From Gaertneriomyces semiglobifer (lineage: Eukaryota; Chytridiomycota; Chytridiomycetes; Spizellomycetales; Spizellomycetaceae), in contig JAHLKF010000003.1 in NCBI GenBank assembly GCA_025558075.1, forward strand, positions 434,001-498,000: 64,000 nt of DNA, written 5' to 3'. Every line of letters starts with the position of its first letter. The stretch's first letter is position 1. The notes under the pieces are model-generated. The model was not told where the DNA came from. It searched no databases and was given only the letters and a program-made list of their open reading frames with translations. The position numbers and the translations under genes are program-made. Shown one piece after another: positions 46,621-57,560 of the stretch.

Positions 46621-48389
46621 TCACAAAAAGTCAACCCAACCCATGCTGTTCTCCACCACGGCCTCCCTTCGCCCGCCTTCATTAGTCGACGATGACGTGG
46701 CCATCATCTTCATAGCAGGTGCAACTTGCGAATGTTTCACCCTGAAAGGTTTTACACCGCTGTTCATACTGTGCTTGCCGTGCCCATAATCAGGTGTCCC
46801 TGACGGATATTCATCAGGCGTCGACGGTGTCAATTTGAGCTCGGGGAGGTTTGCGTCAAAAGAGATTGCCGAGTCTCTGCAGGTATTGGATGACGGAGGT
46901 GGTGGCAGATGTGATGATGAAAGAGTTCGTGATGATTGACGCGAGGAAGGTCGACTAGAGGATGTGGTTGTTGTTTCGGAAAGTAGTGAACATAGCGAGG
47001 GTTGTACGGGTATATCCGGCAAATGAGCAGGGGGTAGAGCAATTGTAGATGGGTTTCGGGTCGGGGTCTGACCGCTTCTCGTCCGTCGACGCGGTGACGA
47101 CTCGGGTGTCCGCGGTGACGGGATGGTATCAAATTCCGCTTTCGATTTTAACGGTGACGTATGGTGAGAGTTTCGGGAAGCGACCGGCGTTTCTCGACAA
47201 TCAGGCATGGTTGCTCTCATTGCTTCCAAGCTACTATTCCCGTCAATTGGTTTGACCTTGCTTACTTCGTTGATGTCGTTCTGACTCATCTCCCTTCTAG
47301 CGCCTATTATCTCTCCAAAACGTGCACCAACGCTCCCTCGCCTCTTCTCGGCCGCAACAGCAATATCCAGTGCACCAGAGGCAACCTCCAACACGATCTC
47401 CCTCAGGCGATCCTCATATGCCGTCGCAATGGTACTATATGTCGATAGTCGCTTCTGCGTGTCACTATCACCTGGAGAAGCATATGTACATCTCCTCGAT
47501 ATTGGAGTGCCGCTGTCAAGTGGTCGTGTCATCGGCGTCGGCGTAGAAGGCTCAGAAGGGAAAGAAGCATAGCTGTATGCGCGCCTTCCGGATCTCGGCG
47601 TTCGCTCATTCACTCCTGGCGACCGCGGGATCCTTGCCAAGTCTGGCATAGAAATGCTAACAGAATTGGCTCGTCGCAAACCGCTGTTTCGTGTTGGCGT
47701 CAGGGGCGTTCTAGGAGATTCAGATCCGAACATGGCAGACCGTGGTCGCACAGGTGTGCTCGGCATGCTAGCAGAATCAGTGGGCGTATGAGCCTCGCGG
47801 ATAACGAGCTCTCGTAATCTGACATCCCATCCTGCAGAACCAACGCAGACAAACTATGAGACTTCATTTACCATTCACAGAAGTAAAGCCAGAACTCACC
47901 ACTCGCACTCGCAATCAATTGCAGAGTGCCTAGTTGACTTCTTCTCCTCTCACTAAACTCTTCCTCTTTCTCACAACTCTCAACCTTTTTCGTTTCCTTG
48001 TCTTTGTCTTTCCATCCACCTAATGCACTCCGCAACCGCTCTCTCGCTCTCATGCGTCGTTCAGGTGTTAGAGCTCCTCCAAATCCAGCCGCTCTAAACT
48101 TCAATCCATCTTGTCTCTGCGGACTACGATATCGCGCCATACTAACGTCACTGATATCGCTCGACCATCCCAAGCTGGACAGCGTGCTTGAACTTGGACT
48201 CCTGCTCCGGGTTTCCATGGTATACACAGAACTTGCATCTTCACTATCGGATCTACCTTGTCGCTCGCCTTCTTCTGTGAGGGAACTTAATGTTGACGAC
48301 TCGGATAACAGGGAAGCCTCTGACGGGGACGTTGACAGCGTCATTTTTTGCTTCACAGCGTGCTGTTTGTCAGATTGTAGGCTTTGCAC
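46621..48389 (-). CDS. Disordered Ser/Thr/Pro-rich protein of unknown function
   Basis: Exons 47900-48389 and 46621-47831, phase-checked (donor GTGAGT, acceptor CTGCAG), 566 aa. Not recognised. Composition is dominated by Ser, Thr, Pro and Arg, with many SP/TP sites typical of CDK or MAPK substrates (RTPLTPTR, TPESSPRRRTRS). Two short segments look ordered and resemble each other: GWDVRLRELVIREA at about residue 164 and YEDRLREIVLEVASG at about residue 302, separated by disordered sequence. A conserved-looking TLQLIASASGWD spans the splice junction, which supports the intron. Likely a signalling or cell-cycle scaffold, by composition only. Confidence 0.65.
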
Positions 48390-49994
48390 TCGCTCGAATC
48401 CAGATGGGGGCGTTGATTAAGGAGGAGAAATGGACAAAACCATCGCCGACGTAAACGTTTCTTTTTAGGCGGGCACTTGTTATTGTTACTCGAGTGTATT
48501 CATTTGTAGAAATGAATTAAGCAGATCCCCAACTCGGCCCTAAGGGCGGACGCAGGCAAATGAATTCGGCAGCGAACAACGTTTTCACGAGAACTTGAGG
48601 CTTTCCTAAGAACTCGGAATTTGCAGTATGGTTTGATAGCTCACCTCGCACGCTCTCTCAAAACGTCCGAGGTTTATTTTGGTGTAGCGTGTTCTGCTGT
48701 TCTTCGACCGACACTGGCGTTTGCACAACGACAACGCACCATCGATCTGAGCTGCGACGTGCCGCATTGAAGTGTTCGTCGGGCGCATCTGGATCACAAT
48801 GAGGATTACAGAGGGCAGCAGCCGTTAGCACTGACCATACCGCACTTAAATTGTAGCAGTATGGCACAACGTTGGTTTAACAGCTAGTAGTAGCAATCTG
48901 AAAGTTCAAATCCTCCGATGGCCGCTTCCTGTATCTGAGTCATCTATTTCCGGCGATGATGCCGTTAAACGTCGATGTCTGCATCATTGGATGGGGATGA
49001 GGATGTCGCCAAGATTGTAGAGGATACAAACCAGTATAGATCTTGAATATATATTAGGACGCTATTAATTGAGAAAGATTGCGGCTACGCTGTTGTCCTG
49101 GATGGAATGTGAACGGACAAGCAGCTTCAAGACGTAAGTGGATAATCGAACATGCGACGGTTCTTCAAGGACATTGGTTAACCTGTTCTCATTGAAGTTT
49201 GATTGAAAATACCATAGGGTATACCAGTAACAAGCGGATCTGTTGCTCTGTTGCACCAACAAGCTAACTGAATCAGTTAACCTTCCCAATGAACACGAAA
49301 CTTGTCGTTTACCGTTAAAGCTCCGAAAGGCGAGACGAAGGAATGGATGATGAGAGCGTTGTGAGACGCTACATCAACAGCATAGGGATCATGAGTGGCA
49401 GAACGAATATTGCATGGGTGAACTTCATGACAAATCGTGGTCACATATATTGGAAAAATGAACAGACAAATACGGCATGGATGAATGGAAACTTGCCTCA
49501 GCGGGTACGCTGGTTCCTCAAAGCTTCACAAGTTCTTAAATGAGTGATTTTTGTATCGAGGCATCCGAACCACAAACTATCGACTTGGCCGAGCGCCGAG
49601 GGCGTTATGCCATAGCACAGTCATTTAAGAAGGTGGCACAGTTTGATTTGACATAACGCGATCTTCCACGCGAAATGGCGAGTGCGCAATCCAACCTTCA
49701 AAAAGGGAATGACAGCGCTAGATCCGTCTCTAGTATTTTGAGTGCGATATGGGTTGGACAAAGCGATGAAGGAAAAGAACAGCTCTCTATTGTATGTATC
49801 TCAGGAAAATTTCTGGTCGAGGGTCTTACAAGGCAGTGCAGTTCGTATCAGTCCTAACGTCCCATTCCATTACTAGAGCTCCGCTGACAACCAATGCAAC
49901 CAAAGTCTATGACAGCGTGCAGCTAACACCACCGGCAGCCATCAGAAGGTAGATGGACAGTGTAGAGGTTGTCCAGTGCGTTGGGTGAATAATA
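48390..49994. other. Intergenic, 1.6 kb
   Basis: Between the start of the disordered-protein gene and the carboxypeptidase. Only short unsupported open frames. It may contain an unrecognised first exon of the carboxypeptidase (candidates include an ATG at 49675), but none joins in phase with a convincing splice pair. Confidence 0.4.
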
Positions 49995-51530
49995 GTGCTG
50001 TGCAGATCTACCGTACGCGTTGTGCACGTCGCAACCATCTTGAGCGTATTGGGGCTGCTATTCCTTTTTCAGCTTTCTGTTGTTCGAGATCCCTTCTTGG
50101 TGGGCAAACTACCGTGGAAAGAGCATGGGACAGTGCAGGAGCGCACCTACGCTGGTTATCTGCAAGTGAGATCGTATCCCGACGGATGGACTCGTAACAT
50201 TTCCGCCTTGGAACCAATTACTGAGAGGAACCATCCGCATGCCGCCATGTTTTTTCATTTTGTTCCCGCGCGTGCTTCACAAGTCGAAAATCCGCCGTTG
50301 ATTGTGTGGCTTCAAGGCGGCCCTGGCGCAAGTTCCAACATTGGGTTGTTTGAAGAGTTGGGTCCATGGAGGATTGACGAAAAGAGTGGTAAGCTGCGCA
50401 AAAGTGAAGGAGCCTGGAATCGGCGCTATAGCCTGCTGTTTCTGGACAGTCCCGTAGGCACGGGATTCAGTTACGTTTACCAAGGGAGAAAGAAGAAGAG
50501 TGTTCCCATCCGCGAGGTGGTAGAAGATGATCAGCCAGTGTATCAGGAAGGTTATACCATGAACCAGCGAGCAATTGCGCGAGATCTCCTAAAGGTCCTG
50601 GACAACTTTTACAAAAAGTTTCCCAAGTTGAAGAAGTCCCCCTTGTACATCGCTGGCGAGTCCTATGCCGGGAAATACGTACCGCACTTTGCAGAAGAAA
50701 TCCACAAATACAACATCAACCAACAAGGCGGCTCTTCCCATGATACTATCCCTCTCAAAGGCCTAGCCATTGGAGATGGCCTCACTGATCCCATAACCCA
50801 AATCAAAGCTCATGCACCGCTGGCGCTAGCCATGGGATTTGTATCCGTGGAGCAAGCAGATTCTATGACGGACATCGCTGAGAAAGCCAGAGATCTCATT
50901 CGACAGCAGAAGTGGATTGAAGCAAATACTGTACGGCAATCTCTTTTCGAGTACTTCACTAACGTGACCGGCGGTGTCAATTGGTACGATATCCGGAAAG
51001 GCAGCACATTGAACAATCACGACAGTTTGAATGCATTCTTGTCAAGGGTAGACGTAAGGCGTGCGTTGAATGTGTGTGTAAACAATGAAGCGCCGGATCC
51101 GTGTGCGAATTTTGAGGACGACAGTGACATCGATTCCGACCACCCAGGTTATTACAAGCCGAAAGCGCCTACAGTGTACGATCACCTTCAATCAGATATC
51201 ATGAAAAGCGCGAAGCCTGTTGTACAGTCGCTCTTAGATCAAGGGTACAAAACCCTTCTATATCAAGGACAATTCGATTTTAGAGATGGACTGCTCGGCC
51301 AAACGGAATGGATCGATTCCATGGGCTGGCATGGAGGTTCTGGCTATCGTGCCGCACACCGAACTGTATGGCGAGTTGGCCAGGATGTTGCCGGTTATGT
51401 TACGGAATACGCGAATTTTCGCCGTGTAGAGTTGTTATTAGCTGGACATCTTGCACCAGGCGATCAACTTGTTTGGACCAGACATATGATTGAAGACTTT
51501 ATTGAACGTGAAGTTGCTGTTTCATCATAG
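49995..51530 (+). CDS. Serine carboxypeptidase (S10), CPVL-like; 5' end unresolved
   Basis: Secretory-pathway S10 carboxypeptidase. The frame encodes about 511 residues with an N-terminal signal anchor (ATILSVLGLLFLFQL), YAGYLQV, LIVWLQGGPGASS, LLFLDSPVGTGFSY, the catalytic Ser in GESYAGKYVPH, GDGLTDP, the catalytic Asp region LLYQGQFDFRDG, and the catalytic His in LAGHLAPGDQ. The oxyanion and substrate loops look intact, so an active enzyme is expected. It resembles the CPVL/retinoid-inducible group more than yeast CPY or Kex1. The frame has no ATG before the signal anchor: an in-frame stop (TGA 49986) precedes the GTG at 49995. The real start therefore lies in an upstream exon I could not place. 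The stop codon falls in the first copy of a 49-bp tandem duplication. Confidence 0.85.
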   Translation: MLCRSTVRVVHVATILSVLGLLFLFQLSVVRDPFLVGKLPWKEHGTVQERTYAGYLQVRSYPDGWTRNISALEPITERNHPHAAMFFHFVPARASQVENPPLIVWLQGGPGASSNIGLFEELGPWRIDEKSGKLRKSEGAWNRRYSLLFLDSPVGTGFSYVYQGRKKKSVPIREVVEDDQPVYQEGYTMNQRAIARDLLKVLDNFYKKFPKLKKSPLYIAGESYAGKYVPHFAEEIHKYNINQQGGSSHDTIPLKGLAIGDGLTDPITQIKAHAPLALAMGFVSVEQADSMTDIAEKARDLIRQQKWIEANTVRQSLFEYFTNVTGGVNWYDIRKGSTLNNHDSLNAFLSRVDVRRALNVCVNNEAPDPCANFEDDSDIDSDHPGYYKPKAPTVYDHLQSDIMKSAKPVVQSLLDQGYKTLLYQGQFDFRDGLLGQTEWIDSMGWHGGSGYRAAHRTVWRVGQDVAGYVTEYANFRRVELLLAGHLAPGDQLVWTRHMIEDFIEREVAVSS

Positions 51531-51605
51531 CTTGTCGACATGTAAGTAGCAGAAACGTGAAGTTGCTGTTTCATCATAGCTTGTCGACATGTAAGTAGCA
51601 GAAAC
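51505..51605. repeat. 49-bp direct tandem duplication across the carboxypeptidase stop
   Basis: Bases 51505-51556 match 51554-51605 exactly (52 identical bases with a 49-base period). The first copy includes the last codons and TAG; the second lies entirely in the 3' flank. Perfect identity suggests a recent duplication, or an assembly artefact. Confidence 0.92.
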
Positions 51606-51803
51606 ATAATCGTGTATATGTACATTAGTCTCAACGGGTTAGTGTTCCAGAAAAGGTACTTCTTTGAGGTTCTCACGGTCTTTGAGCAAACCACCTAATA
51701 TAAGTACGGGCCAAGAGTAGTCATTGAGAAAATATCTCTATTGTTATCGAACTGGTATCAGTCTAATACAGATTCAGGAAACATTACGTTCTCCACTCTA
51801 CAT

Positions 51804-54800
51804 CTAACGTCTAGGCTTTCGGAACGCATACGTCAACACCACGACGAGGAAAACGTTGAACACCCAATAGGCGATGAAGATTCCCAGATTTCTCCAGCGG
51901 TTGGAGTAACTCCAGCCATAGGATGCATAAAAGTCGTCACCAGTTCGGTAGGGACACCAATAACAAGTGTCGCCCGCGCTGTTCGGGTTGTCAACGTATC
52001 CTGTAAGCTCTGAGCTGTTCAAGAAGTCGGCCATGTACGCTCCACAAGTAGCGACGGATGGCGGTTTCGCAATGGAGATCAGGTCGGTACCGGAACAATG
52101 TATCGGCCGGTCGTGCAGAATGTCCGTGATGACTCCTTCCAAGAAGTATCTGTAGGGGTCTAACGGATACATCCAACTTCTCCAGAACTTGATGAGATTT
52201 TGCGGTGGAGTGAGAACACCAGAGAAGAGCATGAGAAAACTGGCGAGGAACGGGTTCATAACCGCAGCTTGTACAAGCGTAGAACACGCGGCGGCAATGG
52301 CTTGCCCGAAACTGACGGCGAAGAAGATGTAGACAACAAAGTAAAGCCAAAAGAGTGCACCGCGTTCACTGGTTGTGTCGAGCCCGGCAGTCCAGTACGC
52401 AGCGACGACCACGAGAACGGCGCAGAGAATGAGATAAGGCAGCTCGACAAGAACGATTGATAAAGCAAACGGCCTCCATCCATAAAATTTGCTAGCGTAC
52501 TCTCGTCGGAAGTACGCACGCTGTTTCATGAACTGCGGCTGTGCCAGCAGAATGATACTGTTGCCGAGGTACAGGAAACAGAAGACTGAGAAAATGCGGG
52601 CTTGCACATCAGACGAGCTATCTCCAATCTTCCAGAAACTGAACCCCGTCAACAATCCGACGAATAGCGCGTTCACGAAACGCCCCATGTTGTAAGTGGG
52701 ATCGCGCCAAAAGATAACGTTGAGCCTCTTGTAAACCTCCTTGAACTGGTACCACTCAGATGTGGCGAATTCACGCGGTTGTGTGTTGGCTGGTGCTTCA
52801 AAGACCCGGAGACGACCTAATTCCGTCTCAACTTCTTTAGCTTCGGGGCTTGTCTTCCACACGTCGCCGTAATCTGTCGTCACTGTTCCAGCGGTACCAG
52901 CACCAATGACTTGCAAAATGTACTCGGCCGGGTTCTCCTCATCACCACATGGACGAGCACCATTTTTCTGAAAGTAGTTCAACAATGTTTCCGAGTTCTT
53001 GCCGATATCGCCGAAATACACGGTTTTGCCGCCACGGGCGAGAAGGAGGAGCCGGTCAAAGTGCTCAAAGAGAATAGGCGACGGTTGATGGATGGTACAA
53101 ACAAGAGGCATCCCAGCGTCAGCAAGCCTCCGCAGGAACTTGACAATATTGTAACTTGACTGGGCGTCCAATCCAGATGTCGGTTCGTCCAGGAACAGAA
53201 TATGCGGCTTGCCTACGAGCTCCATACCAATTGTCAACCGCTTCCTCTCCTCGACTGAAATTCCCAATCCAGAATCCAAACTGCCAATCAAGGCGTCCCC
53301 GAGAGTAGACATCTCCATCATCTCCAAAACTTGCTCGACATACGCGTATTTTTCCTCCAGCGGAATGGACGGGTCCTGTCTCATGCGAGCTGAAAACTGA
53401 AGTGCTTCACGGACGGTCAACCCAGGGTTGTGGACGTCGGTTTGTTCAACGTAGCCAGTGATGCGTTCGAACTCTATGTTGAGTGGTTGTCCGTTTAGGA
53501 GAATGCTTCCGTCAACGGTTCCAATGGTCTTCCGGCGGGCCAACACGTCCATGAGTGTTGTTTTGCCTGCACCACTGCTTCCCATAAGGCAACAAATCTG
53601 CTTAGGCTTGATCCAACCAGAGATATGATCGAGCAATTGCTTTTTACCGCCTTTGATGGGAACGGTATAGACAAGGTCTTGCCAAGTGAAGATTGTGTTA
53701 CTGGTAAGGTCCATGTGAGGCATAGCGGCTGGTGCTGGCGCAGAGGACGGGAGATCGGAATGAACTGCTGTGAGGTTGCTTTGCCGTCTAGCCGTATGTG
53801 ACACTGGTGCATCCATTTCGTTCTGCTTGGGAGCCTTTCCTTTCTTGTAAACTTGCTTGGTATATCCGGCGCTGCTGATGTTGGCGTATTCCATGGCTAT
53901 GCAATTCAAAACAATGAATAATAACCAGAACAGAAAGACGGCGATGATGTTGATGGCCCGTTGGCTTGTCTCAAAGTCGTAAGTTGCTTTAAGGTACATC
54001 TCTCCGGATACGACCAGGTCTCCCGGTCCACGCTGCCCTTTGATCGTACATGCTTGGTACATAGGATCGACGTAGCCGGGGCCGCGTGGGACAACGCTTC
54101 CGCTCCCAGCACAGTCAAACTCTAAGCCTTTCAGCTCGTTCGCAAATAGCGCGCGATAACTATACGACATTGGATTGATCCAGAAGAACCAGATGAACCA
54201 AGGATGCATTTTCTCATAGGGAATCATGAATCCCATGTACATCAAGCCAATGATCTTGACGAAATTGGCGGTTTGGGTGGCGGTGAAGTAGGTATTCGCG
54301 AGGTTGCCGCAGAGACGGAAGACGTCGGTCATACAAAGACTGGTGAGGAACAGTGTAAAGACGAAGATGACAAATTTGCCAAAGACCAGATCGAGTCCGA
54401 AGATGAAATAACAACACAAGGAATAGATCAAGACTTGGATGAAGGTGATCGGAATGTCAGAGACGATGTTGGCCAAGTGATACGCCGAAGGGTGATACAT
54501 GGCGTACGACTTGTGCTTCTGCAGAATGCGGCGGCCACGCATTGCGTTAGGCAATTCCGAGAGCGATATCATGGCGTTGAAAAAAGTCGAGACATATAGA
54601 GCACTTCCTCGTAAGAATAGTCCATCAGCATTGAACGGCATGTTGAGAAAGACCGTAGCATATAGGAATCCTTTCGCAGCCAGGTTGACCATCTTGCCGA
54701 ATAACGCAGCTTTATCACCCCAAATCAATTGGAATTCGCGTATCGTCAGAGCTTTGACTTGTTCGTACATGTTGGTGGTGTAAACACCATCCGCTCCTCG

Positions 54801-56337
54801 CATCTTCTTTTCATCAACGAATCGGCGAAAGTGCACTGCGGGTTGCTCGCGTTGGATGTACTCTTCGTATTGTGCCTGTTCAGCACACAAGCGCTGATAG
54901 TCCGCAGACTTCTTGAAGCGTTCTTCTAGCTCAGCTGGAGTGTTGGGAGTCTGACCTTCAAAGCCAGCCTTGACAATGCGTTCACTGGCATTGGTGATAC
55001 CGGTGAGAAAGTCAGGAGTGCTCTTTCGGTGTTCACACTCGAACCCCATTTCTTCAAAGTAAGCTTTGGCTCGGCTTACAGGGCCAAAAAAGATGCAACG
55101 GCCTTTGTCTAGGATCAAGACCTTGTCGAACAAATTGTACATGTCCTCGGAGGCTTGGTAGAAAGTGGCAATGGTAGTCTTCTGAAGTGTGTCGCTCATG
55201 ATGCGTAATGATTTGGTGTAGTCAAGGGCAGAGGCAGCGTCCAGGCCACGAGTGGTACAGTCCCAGCAGTTGATGGCCGCACGAGCTGTCATTGCTTCAG
55301 CAATGGTCATACGCTTACGCTCACCACCGGAGAGACCTCGGATAAACTCGTTACCCACGAGGGTGTGCATTTGCTTTGTCAAGCCGGTCAAGTTGGTCAA
55401 GAGATATCGGATGGTTCGCATAAAACGTTCCTTGGAAGTGTTCGGCACGCGTTTTCCAGGAGTTTTGGTGCGGAGAGCGAACGTCAGTGTTTGCTTTACG
55501 GTCAGGGTTGGGAAATGGACATCTTCTTCGGCAGTATAGATGGCTTCGCCGAGATAACTACTGAACTCGGACGATGGGATCCCACCATAGAGAACCTGAC
55601 CCCAAACAGACTTGTAGGCAGCCCGGTCGTTGGCCATAACGCGGAGAAACGAGGAACATCCAGCACCAGGGCGGCCCAAGACCAAAAGCATTTCGCCATC
55701 TTTGACGAAACCGTTGAGATCACTCAAAATATTGAAATCGGTACCTCGTTGAGCGGTTCGAAACCTGTATGCGAGTAGAGAGAAATGATGAGGAGTGGGA
55801 AAATAAACGAGCACCGGAAGGAAAGGCCTACCAGCTGAATGGGTTCGCTTTCCTCGCCAAATCGGTGAAAAATGACCAATTCGTCGCAATGCTGCTTGCG
55901 TCCGCTCCTTCACCGACGACGGTGAGATTCTTGAAAATGACGCCCATTTTGGGCCGATGTATCCCATGCGACGCATCTTCTGTAGAAAGGCCTCTCAGGT
56001 AATTTTGAAGATCAAAAGGTTCTTCCTTGGGTGGACCACCTTTTTCCATATCTATCGGGGCAGTTTTAGAAGACAACGCCATGGACAAACGGCGTACGCT
56101 CTTGTTGGCCGGGCTTTTCACAGAATTTCTGTCAAATTCGATTTGTTGTTGTAGGTCTTCCGCAACCTCATTGAATTCTTGAATACCCTTTTCGACGTTG
56201 ATCTTGCTGACCTGCAGAGTGCCATCGGCTTCTTGCGGATGGGTATCTGATGTGATGGCGATGTCTGTGAGTGGTGATGCATAGTGCGCATCCAGCACCA
56301 TCGGGTGCTGCGGGCTGGCAAAGTTATTGCTCGGCAT
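51804..56337 (-). CDS. PDR-type (ABCG) full-size ABC transporter
   Basis: Plasma-membrane pleiotropic drug resistance pump or lipid/xenobiotic exporter. Exons 55832-56337 and 51804-55764, phase-checked, 1488 aa with the reverse topology (NBD-TMD)2. NBD1 has the degenerate PDR Walker A GRPGAGCSSF, signature GLSGGERKRMTIAEAM and the modified Walker B NCWDCTTRGLDAAS. TMD1 follows with the GFMIPYEKMHPWF loop. NBD2 has canonical Walker A MGSSGAGKTTLMDVLARRKT, the degenerate signature GISVEERKRLTIGMEL, Walker B ILFLDEPTSGLDAQSS and CTIHQPS. TMD2 ends with a cysteine-bearing extracellular loop (GDTCYWCPYRTGDDFY) and a final helix. This asymmetric nucleotide-site pattern defines the family. Substrate cannot be predicted. 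No pump neighbours or regulators are adjacent. Confidence 0.94.
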
Positions 56338-57560
56338 CGTTGTCGGTATATGTGTGAAGCGTATCGTAGTTTTCCGTCCAAACTAATCACTTGAGGTATC
56401 TTGCCAAGCACGAGATATGGGAAATGGAGTGGGAAATGGAAAACGAGGCCGACCTTTTATAGCTTCTCGTAGCTGAACCATTGCCGGACTGAATCTGCTC
56501 AGGACCTGGCCTTTTCATTGGTCGCGACGGGAGAATGTGCGAATGTGGGCGAGGATGTCTTGAGGCGATAAAAATAAAATGCCCATCGTCCAATGTCTTT
56601 CCAGGTACGTCAACATACAATTGCTGTGTCATCTCCGGCAGCCTCCGCTGATCTCGGCGCTATTATTACGCGGGCCTCCTGATCCATGTGAATGAATGAA
56701 TGAATGCAGCATATTAATAATATTATATCGTGGGCCTAATTCTAACACAACACCTGGTACGTGGTGCCATATTGTATATTGTACATATGTATTGAATTGA
56801 TGTGTGCACATGCATGTGTTAGTAAGTAACGACAAGCGCGAGTAACGAGTACGAAGAGGAAAAAGAAACAGAAGATGTTGACAAAAGAGAGAAGTAAAAA
56901 CGCGTTGGGAAACTGTGCCTGCCAAAGGATGACTGTGCCAGGCGTATCTCGGAACTGAGTGGGAGCAAGTCGACGCCACTGCGCCACAAAGGCTTGAGCT
57001 GTTCTTGTGTTACTACGCATATCTAATCTCGGCACGATGTTGGCCCGAATACACCACACAATCTCAGTGACTCTCCGCGGAGGATGGTTGTGTGTTATGA
57101 ATAAAACAAGTACGTAATGCTCGGCAGAACTATTTAAACTCGTGACACAAGCGTGATGCGCCAAGAGGCGCACAGTGTGGTGTTAGGGTTACTCCCCCCC
57201 CATGTGCCTATTTGTGTATCACATTACAATTGTTGGGTCGATGCAGTGCATAGCACGAGTACTGGCGCTGGTGCATGCTGCAGAGACAAGGACAAAGACC
57301 AAACGACGCTTAGCGACCGACGACGAAACAAACGAAGCAGCGAGCGAACGAGGCAAATCGCATGGGAACATTCTGTTGCTAGGGCGTGAACATAGCGATA
57401 ACAGCAGCACTCCCAGCCAAAGTTTAATTTTAACTGAAGGAGGACCACTACCACCCGACGACCACGACCACAGCTCGGCTCACCTCTCACTATCCTCTCA
57501 CCATCCTCTGAGATCGACGACCGGACAGAAGAAAGCCCTTGAATATATAGAACACGAGAA
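56338..57560. promoter_or_regulatory. Divergent upstream region of PDR transporter and PEX13
   Basis: 1.2 kb between two divergent start codons. Contains an AATG tetranucleotide run at 56689-56706 and AT-rich stretches around 56710-56730. No supported gene; must hold both promoters. Confidence 0.45.

Noticed and set aside
48904..48914. GTTCAAATCCT resembling a tRNA B box
   Set aside because: No A box or acceptor stem at the expected upstream distance.
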